From positions 186,001 to 250,000 of the forward strand of contig CAXXKC010000001.1 in NCBI GenBank assembly GCA_963674835.2: a DNA stretch of 64,000 nucleotides, written 5' to 3'. Position 1 is the first letter of the stretch. Each line of letters opens with the position of its first letter. The notes beneath the pieces were generated by a model. That model did not search any database and was not told where the DNA came from. It saw only the letters and a program-made list of their open reading frames with translations. The position numbers and the translations under genes are program-made. Of this stretch, positions 25,677 to 34,987 are shown one piece after another. This DNA comes from G963674835 sp963674835 (GTDB lineage Bacteria > Planctomycetota > Planctomycetia > Pirellulales > Thermoguttaceae).

Positions 25677-26231
25677 TCACTCCTCCCGTCCCCATGCACT
25701 GCTCAGATCGTTCTCCACATGGTCCGTAATCCGCCACTGGTCGCCTTCCAACTCCAACTCCACGACGAACCTCGCCGCATAGTGCTCGTACGGCGACTCG
25801 CCGCGCAGATCCCGGAAGTAAGCCACGCCCGTGAACCGGGCTTCGGCCGTCGGCGGACTCGTCAGCTGATTGATGGTGATGTCCAGTCCCCGAATCGACA
25901 CACTCGTGAAGCGCAGCCGGCCCATCGCCCACGTAGCCCGCTGACGCGTGCGGTCGGCCTGCGACGATAGGCGCGCCAGAACTCCGGGAAGGTCGTTGTC
26001 GCTCAGCGCCGTCACCGCATCGTCGAGCGTCGCCTCAACCCGTTCGCGGTCCGTCACCACCACTCGCTCAATAACCACCCCGGCGATGGTGGCCAACAAC
26101 ACGCCCACCATGGCGACGATCAGAACGCCCCGCCGGGTTTGAACGAGGAACACGGCCAGCACGGCTTCAGCGAGAATGCCGGCAAACAAGATCGGTGTTG
26201 GGTTTTCTAACAGACTCGTCATGAAGCGCAT
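25677..26231 (-). CDS. Membrane-anchored NTF2-like domain protein
   Basis: About 184 residues. Two hydrophobic helices near residues 12-30 and 34-55 are followed by a cytoplasmic or periplasmic domain of about 110 residues whose pattern fits an NTF2/SnoaL-like fold: L-D-D-A-V-T-A-L-S-D-N-D, a long loop, then strands ending W-R-I-T-D-H-V-E-N. Upstream ATGs would add up to 36 residues; none has a clear ribosome-binding site. It lies downstream of eno on the same strand. Function unknown. Confidence 0.6.
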   Translation of the reverse strand: MRFMTSLLENPTPILFAGILAEAVLAVFLVQTRRGVLIVAMVGVLLATIAGVVIERVVVTDRERVEATLDDAVTALSDNDLPGVLARLSSQADRTRQRATWAMGRLRFTSVSIRGLDITINQLTSPPTAEARFTGVAYFRDLRGESPYEHYAARFVVELELEGDQWRITDHVENDLSSAWGREE

Positions 26232-26363
26232 CCGCTCGTCGGCGACCCATCGCCCCATGGGCCGCCGACGGGGTTGCACTCCAGTCGCGACCGTCAGGCC
26301 CATGGCGTTCTGCGTCGAACTTGGGCGACCGCGCCGCAACGCTGGCGAAAAGGCTCGCCCCCA

Positions 26364-27644
26364 CTATTTCCGGGGGAAGAGCAGCCCGCCGTATACCTCC
26401 GACTCGCCCAGCATCTCTTCGATACGCAGCAGTTGATTATACTTCGCCATCCGATCCGTGCGCGAAGCCGAACCCGTCTTGATCTGTCCAGTCCCCAGCG
26501 CGACGGCCAGGTCGGCAATCGTCGAGTCTTCCGTCTCGCCGCTACGGTGGCTGATCACGTTCGTGTAACCACTGCGCCGGGCCAGTTCTACGGCCTCGAT
26601 CGTCTCGGTCAACGTGCCGATCTGGTTCACTTTGATCAGGATGCTGTTGGCGATTCCCTCGTTGATCCCGCGCTGAAGCCGCTTGGTATTGGTCACAAAC
26701 AGGTCGTCCCCCACCAACTGGACTCTTTTGCCAAGCCGCTCGGTGAGCTTCTTCCACCCGGCCCAATCGTCCTCGGAACAGCCGTCTTCGATCGAGCAGA
26801 TCGGGTAGTGGTCGATCCAGCCTTCCAGAACATCGATCACGCCTTCGGCGTCCAGCTTCTTGCCGTCCATCGTGTACGCCTTGTTCTCGGCGTCATAGAA
26901 CTCGCTGGCCGCAACGTCCAACGCGATGAACGCCTGCTTGCCCAGCTCGTAGCCGGCCTTCTCGACCGCTTCCTTGATCACTTCCAGCGCCTCGCCGTTG
27001 CTCTTCAGATTGGGCGCAAAACCGCCCTCGTCGCCCACGTTGGTCGAATACTTGCGGGCGTGCAGCACCTTCTTCAGATTGTGAAACACCTCGCAGCCGC
27101 AGCGAATCGCGTCGCTGAACCGCTCGAAGCCCAGAGGCATCACCATGAATTCCTGAACGTCGACCGCGTTGTCGGCGTGCGCGCCCCCATTGATGATGTT
27201 CATCATCGGCGCCGGCACGACTCGCGCTCCCACCCCCCCCAGGTACCGGAACAACGGCATCGCCGTATAGTCGGCGGCGGCCCGGGCGGCGGCCAGCGAC
27301 ACGCCCAGAATCGCGTTCGCGCCGAGCTTACGCTTGTTTTCCGTCCCGTCCAACTCGATCATCCGCTGGTCCAGGGCGACCTGGTCCAACGCGTCCATGC
27401 CGCATACCTCGTCGGCCAACTCCTCGTTCACATTGGCGACCGCCTTGAGCACCCCTTTGCCGAGGTAGCACGTGTCATCGCCATCACGCATCTCCAGCGC
27501 CTCGTGCACGCCAGTGCTCGCACCGCTCGGAACGGCCGCCCGGCCAAACGAGCCGTCGGCCAAGGTCACGTCGACCTCAACCGTTGGGTTGCCTCGACTA
27601 TCAAGAATCTGCCGGGCATGAACGTCTACAATTGTGGAACTCAT
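26364..27644 (-). CDS. eno: Enolase
   Basis: About 426 residues. It interconverts 2-phosphoglycerate and phosphoenolpyruvate in glycolysis. It has S-R-G-N-P-T-V-E at the N-terminus, S-G-A-S-T-G-V-H-E-A-L-E, the catalytic/metal residues in S-I-E-D-G and G-D-D-L-F-V-T-N, the catalytic Lys in I-L-I-K-V-N-Q-I-G-T and the signature S-H-R-S-G-E-T-E-D. Full length for the family. The start is set by alignment with the family; a weak AGGAAAG lies upstream. Confidence 0.97.
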   Translation of the reverse strand: MSSTIVDVHARQILDSRGNPTVEVDVTLADGSFGRAAVPSGASTGVHEALEMRDGDDTCYLGKGVLKAVANVNEELADEVCGMDALDQVALDQRMIELDGTENKRKLGANAILGVSLAAARAAADYTAMPLFRYLGGVGARVVPAPMMNIINGGAHADNAVDVQEFMVMPLGFERFSDAIRCGCEVFHNLKKVLHARKYSTNVGDEGGFAPNLKSNGEALEVIKEAVEKAGYELGKQAFIALDVAASEFYDAENKAYTMDGKKLDAEGVIDVLEGWIDHYPICSIEDGCSEDDWAGWKKLTERLGKRVQLVGDDLFVTNTKRLQRGINEGIANSILIKVNQIGTLTETIEAVELARRSGYTNVISHRSGETEDSTIADLAVALGTGQIKTGSASRTDRMAKYNQLLRIEEMLGESEVYGGLLFPRK

Positions 27645-28291
27645 GGACTTTTCAACTTTCCTGAAAAAGGGACCGTCTGGAATGTTGGCGAATATCGGGC
27701 CGACGGATCGACCCCACGACACTATCCGTGCCGTTGTCGGCAGATCTTGGCATGCACTTGAGCACACCCAAGGCGCCTGCGCGTCTCCGCTCCGCGTCCG
27801 ATTTGCTGGCGCCGCTATCCCGATTGGCATACCTCTAGGCCTAGAAGCCGACCATTGTGCACAATTATCTGGGGATTGCCTAGTACTCCGACGCCACGAG
27901 GGCGCCAACCGATTTCGGTCGTTGCCGTGCTGCAACCACCAAAAACGTAGGGTGGGCCGAGCGAAGCGAGCCCCACCAGCGGACTGCGTCCGACTCGCAC
28001 CACCAAACACATTCCTCGCAAACACCAGGCCACCCACCGACATTCATCCCCGCCTTACTCCCACCACTCCTTCCCGAAAAAATAGGCAACGTCGATAAAC
28101 CTCACGCCGTATCGCCGCCAACGAAATACACAACCTGGGAAACCCAGTGAAACATGGAGAGCGAGTACAAAACCTATCCCGTCGCTCACCGCCTGTAGCT
28201 GACCCAGTGTCGGATTTCGATCGCTCCAGCGGCCGGCCTTCCTTCCCATCCGAATCGCAAAGAACTACCATGGGGGAAACGAATAGTCCCT
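27645..28291. other. Intergenic eno / psd, with repeats
   Basis: About 650 bases without a gene. It holds the palindromic repeat at 27947-27982 and ends at dispersed-repeat copy 2. A perfect 10-base palindrome TTGTGCACAA lies near 27856-27865. Short frames on both strands show no domain. Confidence 0.5.
27947..27982. repeat. GTAGGGTGGGCC-type palindromic repeat
   Basis: Reads GTAGGGTGGGCCGAGC, then GAAGCGAGCCCCACCAGCGG; the arms GGTGGG and CCCACC can pair. Related fragments occur at 14543-14558 and, inverted, at 51818-51850. Similar repeats are widespread between genes in planctomycetes. Confidence 0.65.
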
Positions 28292-28387
28292 AGAGCGCAT
28301 TCGGCGTAATCGTGGCGTGTTTTTCGCTCTCCCCAACCGTAGAAACACGCCGCCGCGAACGCTACAGTTAAGAGCGACACGCACTAG
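28292..28387 (+). repeat. Dispersed ~95-bp repeat, copy 2
   Basis: Nearly identical to copy 1, with the same CCCCAACCGTAGAAACACG centre. It ends 16 bases before the psd start codon, so it occupies the psd promoter/leader. Confidence 0.85.
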
Positions 28388-28403
28388 ACCGTCCTATTTG
28401 CCG

Positions 28404-29363
28404 ATGAGCACGACCGAACCCTTGTCCAAGCAGAGCGCACCGGAACCCCTTCCGGAGAACATCACCTCGGTTCAACCCGGCGGAGGGGTGTGTTGTCGTA
28501 TCGAGTTGGCCTGGGGTCGTTGGCGACGCTGGTATCTCAAACGCTTTCGCCCCGGTTACGTCCGTCGCATGGCCGACCTCCGCCAGGGAAGCTGCCAGGG
28601 CGCACCCCACGAGATTCTGGATCCTCGCGATCTAAAATACTGCCGAAACCTCTGCACCTGCTCCTGGAACGAGGCCGACGACCTGTTTCGGTGGCGCGAG
28701 CGTCTCCCGTTTGCCCGCTGGGGATTGGCCGAGCTGCAATTGATGGGCTGGCCGCTCTTGGCGTTGACCGCGCTGTCGGCCTGGTACTTCCCCTACGTGG
28801 CCCCGATTCCGGCCGTGCTCCTCGGGTTGATCGTCTATTTCTTCCGCGATCCGCGGCGGCGCGTGCCGACCGAGCCGGGCCTGCTCGTCTCCCCCGCCGA
28901 CGGCAAGATTGCAGAAATCGCGGTCGTCGAGCACGACCCCTTCATCGGTGGCCCCGCCGTGCGCATCGGCATCTTCCTCTCCATTTTCAACGTCCATCTA
29001 AATCGTTCTCCGGCCCAGGCTCGGGTGATCGCCTTGCGTTACTGGCCCGGCGAATTTCTCAACGCCCTGGATCCCGAGAGCGCCTTGCGTAACGAGAACA
29101 TGTGGGTCGGGCTGGAGGAAGACACTCCCCCGCACAGGAGGATGATCGTCCGACAAATTGCCGGCGCAATCGCCCGGCGGATCGTCTGTGTGTTGCGCCC
29201 CGGCGATCTTCTCGCCCGTGGAGAGAGAATCGGAATGATAAAATTGGGGTCGCGCACCGAACTGATCGTCGCCCGAAGTCCCAGTCTTCAGGTCGATGTC
29301 CAATTGGGGCAGCGAGTGCGGGCGGGCCACACGGTACTGGCCCACTATGCCGATAACCAGTAG
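28404..29363 (+). CDS. psd: Phosphatidylserine decarboxylase family protein
   Basis: About 319 residues. A basic N-terminal extension of about 95 residues with a Cys cluster (Y-C-R-N-L-C-T-C) is followed by two membrane-associated helices and the decarboxylase domain: Y-F-F-R-D-P-R-R, S-P-A-D-G-K-I, F-L-S-I-F-N-V-H-L-N-R and K-L-G-S-R-T-E. The G-S in the last motif is the expected self-cleavage site that generates the pyruvoyl group. It makes phosphatidylethanolamine from the product of the PssA gene that follows. The N-terminal extension is not part of the standard family and is unexplained. Confidence 0.88.
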   Translation: MSTTEPLSKQSAPEPLPENITSVQPGGGVCCRIELAWGRWRRWYLKRFRPGYVRRMADLRQGSCQGAPHEILDPRDLKYCRNLCTCSWNEADDLFRWRERLPFARWGLAELQLMGWPLLALTALSAWYFPYVAPIPAVLLGLIVYFFRDPRRRVPTEPGLLVSPADGKIAEIAVVEHDPFIGGPAVRIGIFLSIFNVHLNRSPAQARVIALRYWPGEFLNALDPESALRNENMWVGLEEDTPPHRRMIVRQIAGAIARRIVCVLRPGDLLARGERIGMIKLGSRTELIVARSPSLQVDVQLGQRVRAGHTVLAHYADNQ

Positions 29364-29481
29364 AAAGGATGGTTGCGCCGAGTAGACTTCGGTCGGAGGC
29401 AGTTTGGCCGGCGGTGTATCCGTATTGCCTCCAACGCAACGTCAACAGCTACCGTTAGGCCGTTTTGGCAAAGCCACTTCC

Positions 29482-30309
29482 ATGCGACTACTTCGATCGG
29501 TTGCCGTCTTCCCGACGATGTTCACTCTGGGGAACCTCGTGTGTGGGTTCTTCGCCATCGTGGTGGCGGCACGGGTGGCTCGGCCAGAATCGGCCGCCAT
29601 GGAGCTTACCGACGTCGCCGACTTGACCGACCTGATGCTCAGCGGCTGGCTCATCTTTCTGGCGATGGTCTTCGACGCCCTCGACGGACACGTCGCCCGC
29701 CTGTCGCACAGCACGAGCGACTTCGGTGCGCAACTCGACAGCCTATCCGACCTGGTCACATTCGGCGTGGCCCCCGCCTTCCTCCTGGTCAAGCTCTGCC
29801 CCGCGTTCGCCTACCTCCACCGCGAAGCCGTGTGGATCATCGCCGCCTCGTTCGCCGTGTGTGCCGCCTTGCGGCTGGCCCGCTTCAACGTGGAGACAGG
29901 CGACGAAGACGACCACCTGCACTTCAGTGGTCTGCCCACTCCGGCTGCCGCCGCGTCGATCGCCGGCTTCGCCATGATGTTCTACCGGCTCCGTGCCGGC
30001 GAGGCAGGCTCCCAATGGTACGCCCAGGAGATCCACTACGTTCTGCAGACCGTCCTGCCCTGCTTCGCCGTCGTATTGGCCCTGCTGATGGTCTCGCGAA
30101 TCCCCTATCCTCACTTGGTCAACCACCTTTTCCGTGGGCAGCGCAGCTTCAGTCACCTCGTGGGGCTCGTATTCGCCCTGGTCGCCATCATGGTCATCCA
30201 CGGGTATGCAGTACCCATCATCTGCACCGCCTATGCGCTTGGCTCGCCGGCGCGCTACGGCTGGGAAAAACTCGTCCAGCGCCGGCACCAGGAAGAATCG
30301 ATCTTTTAG
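29482..30309 (+). CDS. pssA: CDP-diacylglycerol-serine O-phosphatidyltransferase
   Basis: About 275 residues with some eight membrane spans. The CDP-alcohol transferase motif is perfect: D-x2-D-G-x2-A-R-x8-G-x3-D-x3-D, spanning D-A-L-D-G-H-V-A-R to L-D-S-L-S-D. It joins serine to CDP-diacylglycerol and feeds the upstream decarboxylase. ATG 29482 matches the family start (V-F-P-T-M-F-T-L-G-N follows). A TTG at 29404 with GGAGG just upstream would add 26 residues, so the start is open. It lies 118 bases after psd in the same direction. Confidence 0.9.
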   Translation: MRLLRSVAVFPTMFTLGNLVCGFFAIVVAARVARPESAAMELTDVADLTDLMLSGWLIFLAMVFDALDGHVARLSHSTSDFGAQLDSLSDLVTFGVAPAFLLVKLCPAFAYLHREAVWIIAASFAVCAALRLARFNVETGDEDDHLHFSGLPTPAAAASIAGFAMMFYRLRAGEAGSQWYAQEIHYVLQTVLPCFAVVLALLMVSRIPYPHLVNHLFRGQRSFSHLVGLVFALVAIMVIHGYAVPIICTAYALGSPARYGWEKLVQRRHQEESIF

Positions 30310-30330
30310 ACCGTTGGAGTCCCTCGCAAC

Positions 30331-30963
30331 ATGTTTTCCGGAATCGTCGAAGCACTCGGGACCATCGCCGAAATTCGCCAAGAGCCACCCGGCTGTTGGC
30401 TGATCGTTCGCGAGCCCAGGATTGTCAAGGAAACGGCCGTCGCCGACAGCATCTCGGTCAACGGCTGTTGCTTGACAGTCGTGCAAGTCGATGGCGACAC
30501 GATGGCGTTTCAAGCCGGCCCGGAAACACTCGCCCGAACCAATCTCGGCGATCTCCAACCCGGCAGCCCCGTCAACCTCGAGCGCGCCCTGGCCGTCGGC
30601 GATCGGCTCGGTGGCCACTTCGTCAGTGGACACATCGATGCAGTCGGAACGCTGACCCAGCGCGAGGACATGGGCGAGTGGTCCACATTCCGTTTCCAGA
30701 TTCCGCGATCGCTCAGCCTACAGATGGCATCGAAAGGGTCGATCACCGTCGACGGCGTCAGCCTCACCATCGTCGACAACGAACCCGAATCGTTCAGCGT
30801 GGCCCTCATTCCTTACACGCTCGCCGTCACCACGCTCGGCCCGCTCAAGGTTGGCGGCAAGGTCAACCTCGAGACCGACCTGCTCGCCAAGTACGTCCAG
30901 CGACTTGTCGAAGCGAGTCTTCCACAGCAGGCATTCGGGGCAAAAGGCGGCAACTCGGCGTGA
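30331..30963 (+). CDS. ribE: Riboflavin synthase, alpha subunit
   Basis: 210 residues built of two similar barrels. It opens M-F-S-G-I-V-E-A and has S-V-N-G-C-C-L-T-V, then in the second half G-H-F-V-S-G-H-I-D and I-T-V-D-G-V-S-L-T, the duplicated signature. It dismutates two lumazines to riboflavin. It is 21 bases after pssA and probably co-transcribed, although no functional link to lipid synthesis is known. Confidence 0.95.
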   Translation: MFSGIVEALGTIAEIRQEPPGCWLIVREPRIVKETAVADSISVNGCCLTVVQVDGDTMAFQAGPETLARTNLGDLQPGSPVNLERALAVGDRLGGHFVSGHIDAVGTLTQREDMGEWSTFRFQIPRSLSLQMASKGSITVDGVSLTIVDNEPESFSVALIPYTLAVTTLGPLKVGGKVNLETDLLAKYVQRLVEASLPQQAFGAKGGNSA

Positions 30964-31069
30964 CCCCCCGCACGTTGTTCCCACACGGCATTTTCCATCC
31001 ATAACCACCCTCGGCCGAACGCTTCAGCGCTCCGACGGTTAGTCGCTCCTTCGCAATACGTGCGATTCG

Positions 31070-31981
31070 ATGGCAGCTCCCTCTTCCCACAACCAGACTC
31101 TTTCTTTTCTCAAGAGACGTTTCGCCGAAGCGGGTCTCCGGCCGCAAACCAAGCTCGGCCAGAACTTTCTCATCGACCTGAACCTGCTGCGCCTGTTGCT
31201 GCGCACCGCGCGATTGGCTCCCGACGACGTGGTGCTCGAAGTCGGCACCGGCACCGGCTCGCTCACCGCACAAATGGCCTCGCAGGCCGCCGCCGTGGTG
31301 ACCGTCGAGGTCGATCCCCAGATGCACCAGTTGGCAAGTGAGCAGCTCCACGGCACATCCAACGTACGCATGCTCCTGGTCGACGTGCTGAAGAACAAGA
31401 ACCGCCTCAATCCCATCGTCCTGGAGACCGTTTTCAACGAGCTACAGGCCGCCCCCGGCCGACGCTTCAAACTCGTCGCCAATCTGCCCTACAACGTCGC
31501 CACGCCCCTGTGCACTAATCTCCTTGCCATCGATCGACCGCCCGAATCGATGACCATCACGGTCCAGAAGGAAGTCGCCGCCCGATTCGTAGCGCAGCCC
31601 GGAACCAAGCCGTACGGAGGCCTCAGCATCTGGGTACAGTGCCAGTGCCAGGTCGAGCTGGTTCGCATCATCCCCCCCACGGCCTTCTGGCCCCGCCCCA
31701 AGGTCGAATCGGCGATCGTCCAGATCACACTGGACGACCAGTTGCGTAGCCAAATCGCAGATCGCTCATACTTTCACCAGTTTCTGCGGGCCATGTTCTG
31801 CCACCGCCGCAAGCTCCTCCGATCCGAACTCTTCGCCGCCATGAACGGCCAGCTAACCAAACCCGACGTCGACGACATCCTTCGCCAACAGCAATTGGAC
31901 GGCACCCTGCGGGCCGAACAACTCGATGTGCCGACCATGCTTGCCCTCTGCCAAGCGGTTCGCTCCCGAATCCCTGGTTGA
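31070..31981 (+). CDS. ksgA: 16S rRNA (adenine(1518)-N6/adenine(1519)-N6)-dimethyltransferase
   Basis: About 303 residues. Opens with L-G-Q-N-F-L-I-D, followed by the SAM-binding E-V-G-T-G-T-G-S-L-T and the catalytic N-L-P-Y-N-V-A motif (N-L-P-Y). It dimethylates two adjacent adenines near the 3' end of 16S rRNA during small-subunit assembly. The C-terminal all-helical domain is present. No ribosome-binding site stands out. Confidence 0.95.
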   Translation: MAAPSSHNQTLSFLKRRFAEAGLRPQTKLGQNFLIDLNLLRLLLRTARLAPDDVVLEVGTGTGSLTAQMASQAAAVVTVEVDPQMHQLASEQLHGTSNVRMLLVDVLKNKNRLNPIVLETVFNELQAAPGRRFKLVANLPYNVATPLCTNLLAIDRPPESMTITVQKEVAARFVAQPGTKPYGGLSIWVQCQCQVELVRIIPPTAFWPRPKVESAIVQITLDDQLRSQIADRSYFHQFLRAMFCHRRKLLRSELFAAMNGQLTKPDVDDILRQQQLDGTLRAEQLDVPTMLALCQAVRSRIPG

Positions 31982-32054
31982 CGTCGGGGACGGTTTCCTC
32001 CTAACATGGGGGAACCTTTGACCCTGGTCCGACCCTTCTCTGAGCGGGATAGCC

Positions 32055-32282
32055 ATGCAGTTCATCGAGATGACCGGCAAGTCGCTGCTGAACGTCGTGG
32101 GAGATGAAGGGCCGTCGCCCGCCGAATTGGCAGCCGTCGGCGTGGACGAGGAGAGCATCGTGCGCATCAATCGCCAGGGCGACATCGAAATCCGCCGCCG
32201 CGACCGCTGGGACCTCATCGGCGGACTGCTCGGCGAGTTCGAAGTCCGCGTGAAGAAGGAAACCGGTCGCGATTGGGCCTGA
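32055..32282 (+). CDS. Small conserved hypothetical protein
   Basis: 75 residues, acidic/basic mixed, no signal or membrane segment. It contains V-N/R-I-N-R-Q-G-D-I-E-I-R-R-R-D-R-W-D, followed by I-G-G-L-L-G-E-F. Small proteins with this pattern (Q-G-D-I-E-x-R-x-x-D-R-W-D-x-I-G-G) seem conserved in planctomycetes, but I know no function. It is 73 bases downstream of ksgA. Confidence 0.65.
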   Translation: MQFIEMTGKSLLNVVGDEGPSPAELAAVGVDEESIVRINRQGDIEIRRRDRWDLIGGLLGEFEVRVKKETGRDWA

Positions 32283-32612
32283 CGCCCCGCCGAAACAGCC
32301 ACTCCGACGGCAGCCCAAACGTAGTTGGGGGAATGTGGGCAAGCACGACGGTCGCACGCTTTCTTCAGACCGTTTGGTGCCCTGCTCCGCTTATCGGCTG
32401 CCTCCCGTCCGCAACTCGGCCACCTTGCTTTCCCATGCCGCTAGGCTATCATCGACGCATGGGCGCTCCAGCGGCCCGATTTCGGCTCCCAACGGCCCTG
32501 CACGGCGCCAACCGCTTGGCCTCGTCCGCCAGCCTTTCCGACGAACGTGCAGTCGGCGTCCGCGGCCTGCGTTCCATTGCAATGCAAACCTCATGGAGAG
32601 GATACTCCCCCG
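32283..32612. other. Intergenic upstream of nadK
   Basis: 330 bases, no gene called. A -10-like TAGGCTATCAT lies near 32443. Nothing else is recognised. Confidence 0.4.
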
Positions 32613-33461
32613 ATGCGCGTGATTCTGTTGGGCTTCGGCGGGCGCCCCGATGTCGTCCGCGAAGCAGAGCGGCTGCAACCGCTGATCGCCCAATACGCGG
32701 AAGTTGTTCTCACCGATTTCTCAGGCGAGGCCGACCTGTCCCAGATCGAGGCCGACTTGGTCATCGTCTTCGGCGGCGATGGCTCGATCCTTCGCGCCGC
32801 TCACCAGATGGGCTACCGCCAGCGTCCCGTGGTTGCTGTCAACCTGGGAAAGCTAGGCTTTCTGGCTGACATCTCCCCCGAGGATCTGCTCGGCGTCATG
32901 CAGTCGATCACCCCCGAGCAGTTTCGCCTCGACGTGGTCGAGCATCTGATGTTCGAGTGCCGCGTCTTCCGCTCAGGGCGGCAGTTGCACCGCCAATTGG
33001 GTCTCAACGAGGTGACCGTGCAGAATGGTCCGCCATATGGAATCCTCGACCTCCATCTCTACGTTGACTCAGAACTCGTAACCACTTATAGTTGCGACGG
33101 TTTGATCGTGGCAACGCCCGTCGGCTCCACGGCACACAGCCTTTCGGCCGGCGGCCCGATCCTCCGAAAGGATCTCCTGGCGTTTGTCATCCACCCCATC
33201 AGCCCACACACCCTGACCAATCGCCCCGTCGTCGATTCTGCCAACCATGTCTACGAGATCGTCCTGGCCAACGCGTACCCCGAAACGGCCGTCATCGTCG
33301 ACGGCCGCGTACTGGCGACGCTTCAGCCTGGCGACAGAATCCGCGTCGAACGGGCCGAGCCGCGGTTCAAGCTCTACCGCCCACCGGGGCACAGCTACTA
33401 CCGTACGCTCCGCGAGAAGCTCGGATGGAGTGGCGGCCTCAACCTCGGCCATCGCCCCTAG
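32613..33461 (+). CDS. nadK: NAD kinase
   Basis: About 282 residues. It phosphorylates NAD to NADP. The catalytic G-G-D-G-S-I-L motif is followed by N-L-G-K-L-G-F-L, the L-N-E-V-T-V region, and T-P-V-G-S-T-A-H-S-L-S-A-G-G-P. ATG 32613 gives the family start; a GGAGAGG is 12 bases upstream. The middle lacks nothing essential that I can see. Confidence 0.94.
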   Translation: MRVILLGFGGRPDVVREAERLQPLIAQYAEVVLTDFSGEADLSQIEADLVIVFGGDGSILRAAHQMGYRQRPVVAVNLGKLGFLADISPEDLLGVMQSITPEQFRLDVVEHLMFECRVFRSGRQLHRQLGLNEVTVQNGPPYGILDLHLYVDSELVTTYSCDGLIVATPVGSTAHSLSAGGPILRKDLLAFVIHPISPHTLTNRPVVDSANHVYEIVLANAYPETAVIVDGRVLATLQPGDRIRVERAEPRFKLYRPPGHSYYRTLREKLGWSGGLNLGHRP

Positions 33462-33585
33462 CACGGCAACCTCCCGCCGGTCCCATGCCCTGAAACACAG
33501 AACCAATTCCCTACAGCAGGCACGGTGAGTGTCGCGTCGGCATGCCGGTCTGCTTGGATCGTCCATCACTCGAAAGGAAGCGAGC

Positions 33586-34545
33586 ATGACGAGAGCCACC
33601 CGCACCCTTCTGCCCCTTCTGGCCGCTCTGGCGGTGGCTACTGCTTCGCTCGCCGCCGAGCAAGCGAAATCCGACAAGCCGGATTCGGAAGAGTCATCGC
33701 CTTCCGACGCAAAGAAGTACACCCTCCGCTACAAGTTCCATCCCGGCGAAACGCTCCGCTGGCAGGTCGTCCATCGTGCCCGAATCGCAACCACCGTCTC
33801 CGGCACAACCCAGACGGCCGAAACCATCAGCAGCTCGGTCAAGGTCTGGAAGATTGCCAAAGTCGACGATCAGGGAACCGCCACCTTCGAGAACCTCGTC
33901 GAGAGCGTCGACATGAGCCAGAAGCTCACCGGCCGCGCAGAGCTCCGCTACAACAGCCGCGAGGACGAGAAGGCGCCCCCCGGATTCGAGAGCGTCGCCG
34001 CATCGCTCGGTATGCCCCTGTCGACCACCGTGCTCGACAATCGCGGCACGATCATCAAGCGCGAGCACAAAGACGTCAAGGCGGCCGCCCAGGCGGAAAG
34101 CCAACTCACCATCGTCCTCCCCGAAGACCCGGTCGCTGTGGGCCAATCCTGGGGCATCCCCTTCGATTCCGACGTGCCGCTCCCCGACGGCTCGTTCAAG
34201 AAGATCCGCACCCAGCAGAAATTCACACTCACGCGCGTCAGCAACGGCGTGGCGACGATCGACGTCGTCACGCAAATCCTCACACCCATCCACGATCCGG
34301 CCATCGAGGCGCTGCTCATTCAGCGCGAGTCCCACGGCTCGCTCCAGTTCGATATCGACGCCGGGCGCGTCATCGGGCAGCAGATGGACCTCGATCGGCG
34401 CGTGGTCGGCTTCCGCGGCGAAGCCAGCAGCCTGCACTACGTGACCCAGTTCACCGAAGAGTTGCTCGCCAACAGTCCTGCCGACCAGAAGTCCGAAACG
34501 GCCAGCCGTCCCAAGCCCGCCGACTCGAAGACCGAGAAGCAATAG
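33586..34545 (+). CDS. Secreted protein of unknown function (planctomycete family)
   Basis: About 319 residues with a signal peptide ending A-S-L-A-A-E (about residue 25). The mature protein starts with a Lys/Ser/Glu-rich linker, then a beta-rich domain: Y-T-L-R-Y-K-F-H-P-G-E-T-L-R-W, then regularly alternating strands, ending in a Lys/Pro-rich tail. It matches a family of periplasmic proteins seen in planctomycetes (DUF6263-like; uncertain). AGGAAG precedes the ATG. The TAG stop lies within dispersed-repeat copy 3. Confidence 0.65.
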   Translation: MTRATRTLLPLLAALAVATASLAAEQAKSDKPDSEESSPSDAKKYTLRYKFHPGETLRWQVVHRARIATTVSGTTQTAETISSSVKVWKIAKVDDQGTATFENLVESVDMSQKLTGRAELRYNSREDEKAPPGFESVAASLGMPLSTTVLDNRGTIIKREHKDVKAAAQAESQLTIVLPEDPVAVGQSWGIPFDSDVPLPDGSFKKIRTQQKFTLTRVSNGVATIDVVTQILTPIHDPAIEALLIQRESHGSLQFDIDAGRVIGQQMDLDRRVVGFRGEASSLHYVTQFTEELLANSPADQKSETASRPKPADSKTEKQ

Positions 34546-34632
34546 ACCGCTTTCGGCGTATGTGTAGCGTGTGTTTCGCTCTGGAAACCGCAGAAACACC
34601 CCGTCACCAGCGCTGCTGCCAAGTGCGACTCC
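34543..34632 (+). repeat. Dispersed ~95-bp repeat, copy 3 (diverged)
   Basis: Keeps TGTAGCGTGTGTTTCGCT, GAAACCGCAGAAACACC and AAGTGCGACT but is degenerate at both ends. It provides the stop codon of the preceding gene. Confidence 0.75.
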
Positions 34633-34642
34633 CACGCGCCCC

Positions 34643-34987
34643 CTACCGCTTGGGCGCTGCCATCCTCGGCTTCCCGCTAGTCGGCCCGCGCACGCCCCGG
34701 TCGACCGGCCAGCACAACGCCGGAAACATCTTCGGACAGTAGTCGTCCACACAGCCGCACACGTTCGGGCAGCAAATGCACGGCCAGGGTTTCCGGCAGT
34801 AGTCATCCGGAACCGTACAGGGCGGCCTACACGAGATACACGGCGCCGGCTTGGGGCAGTACACGCCCGGATACCAACAGGGCGTCGTCATACAGCGTGC
34901 GCATTGCAACTCGGCGTCGAGCGATCGGCCGCACGCGCCGCCGGCCAGGACACCTCGCCCGCAGCACACCCCCATGGCGATTGCCAT
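34643..34987 (-). CDS. Small Cys-rich secreted protein with 20-residue repeats
   Basis: About 114 residues with 18 Cys. The N-terminus (M-A-I-A-M-G-V-C-C-G) looks like a short export signal. Three tandem 20-residue units start at residues 43, 63 and 83, each opening Y-C-x-K-x-x-P (Y-C-P-K-P-A-P, Y-C-R-K-P-W-P, Y-C-P-K-M-F-P); the first two continue C-I-x-C. The second and third are preceded by D-D. The rest is Pro-rich. Such spacing suggests metal binding or a disulfide-rich solenoid. I know no named family. The frame is open upstream for 38 more codons, but that part is repeat copy 4 translated. Confidence 0.55.
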   Translation of the reverse strand: MAIAMGVCCGRGVLAGGACGRSLDAELQCARCMTTPCWYPGVYCPKPAPCISCRPPCTVPDDYCRKPWPCICCPNVCGCVDDYCPKMFPALCWPVDRGVRGPTSGKPRMAAPKR

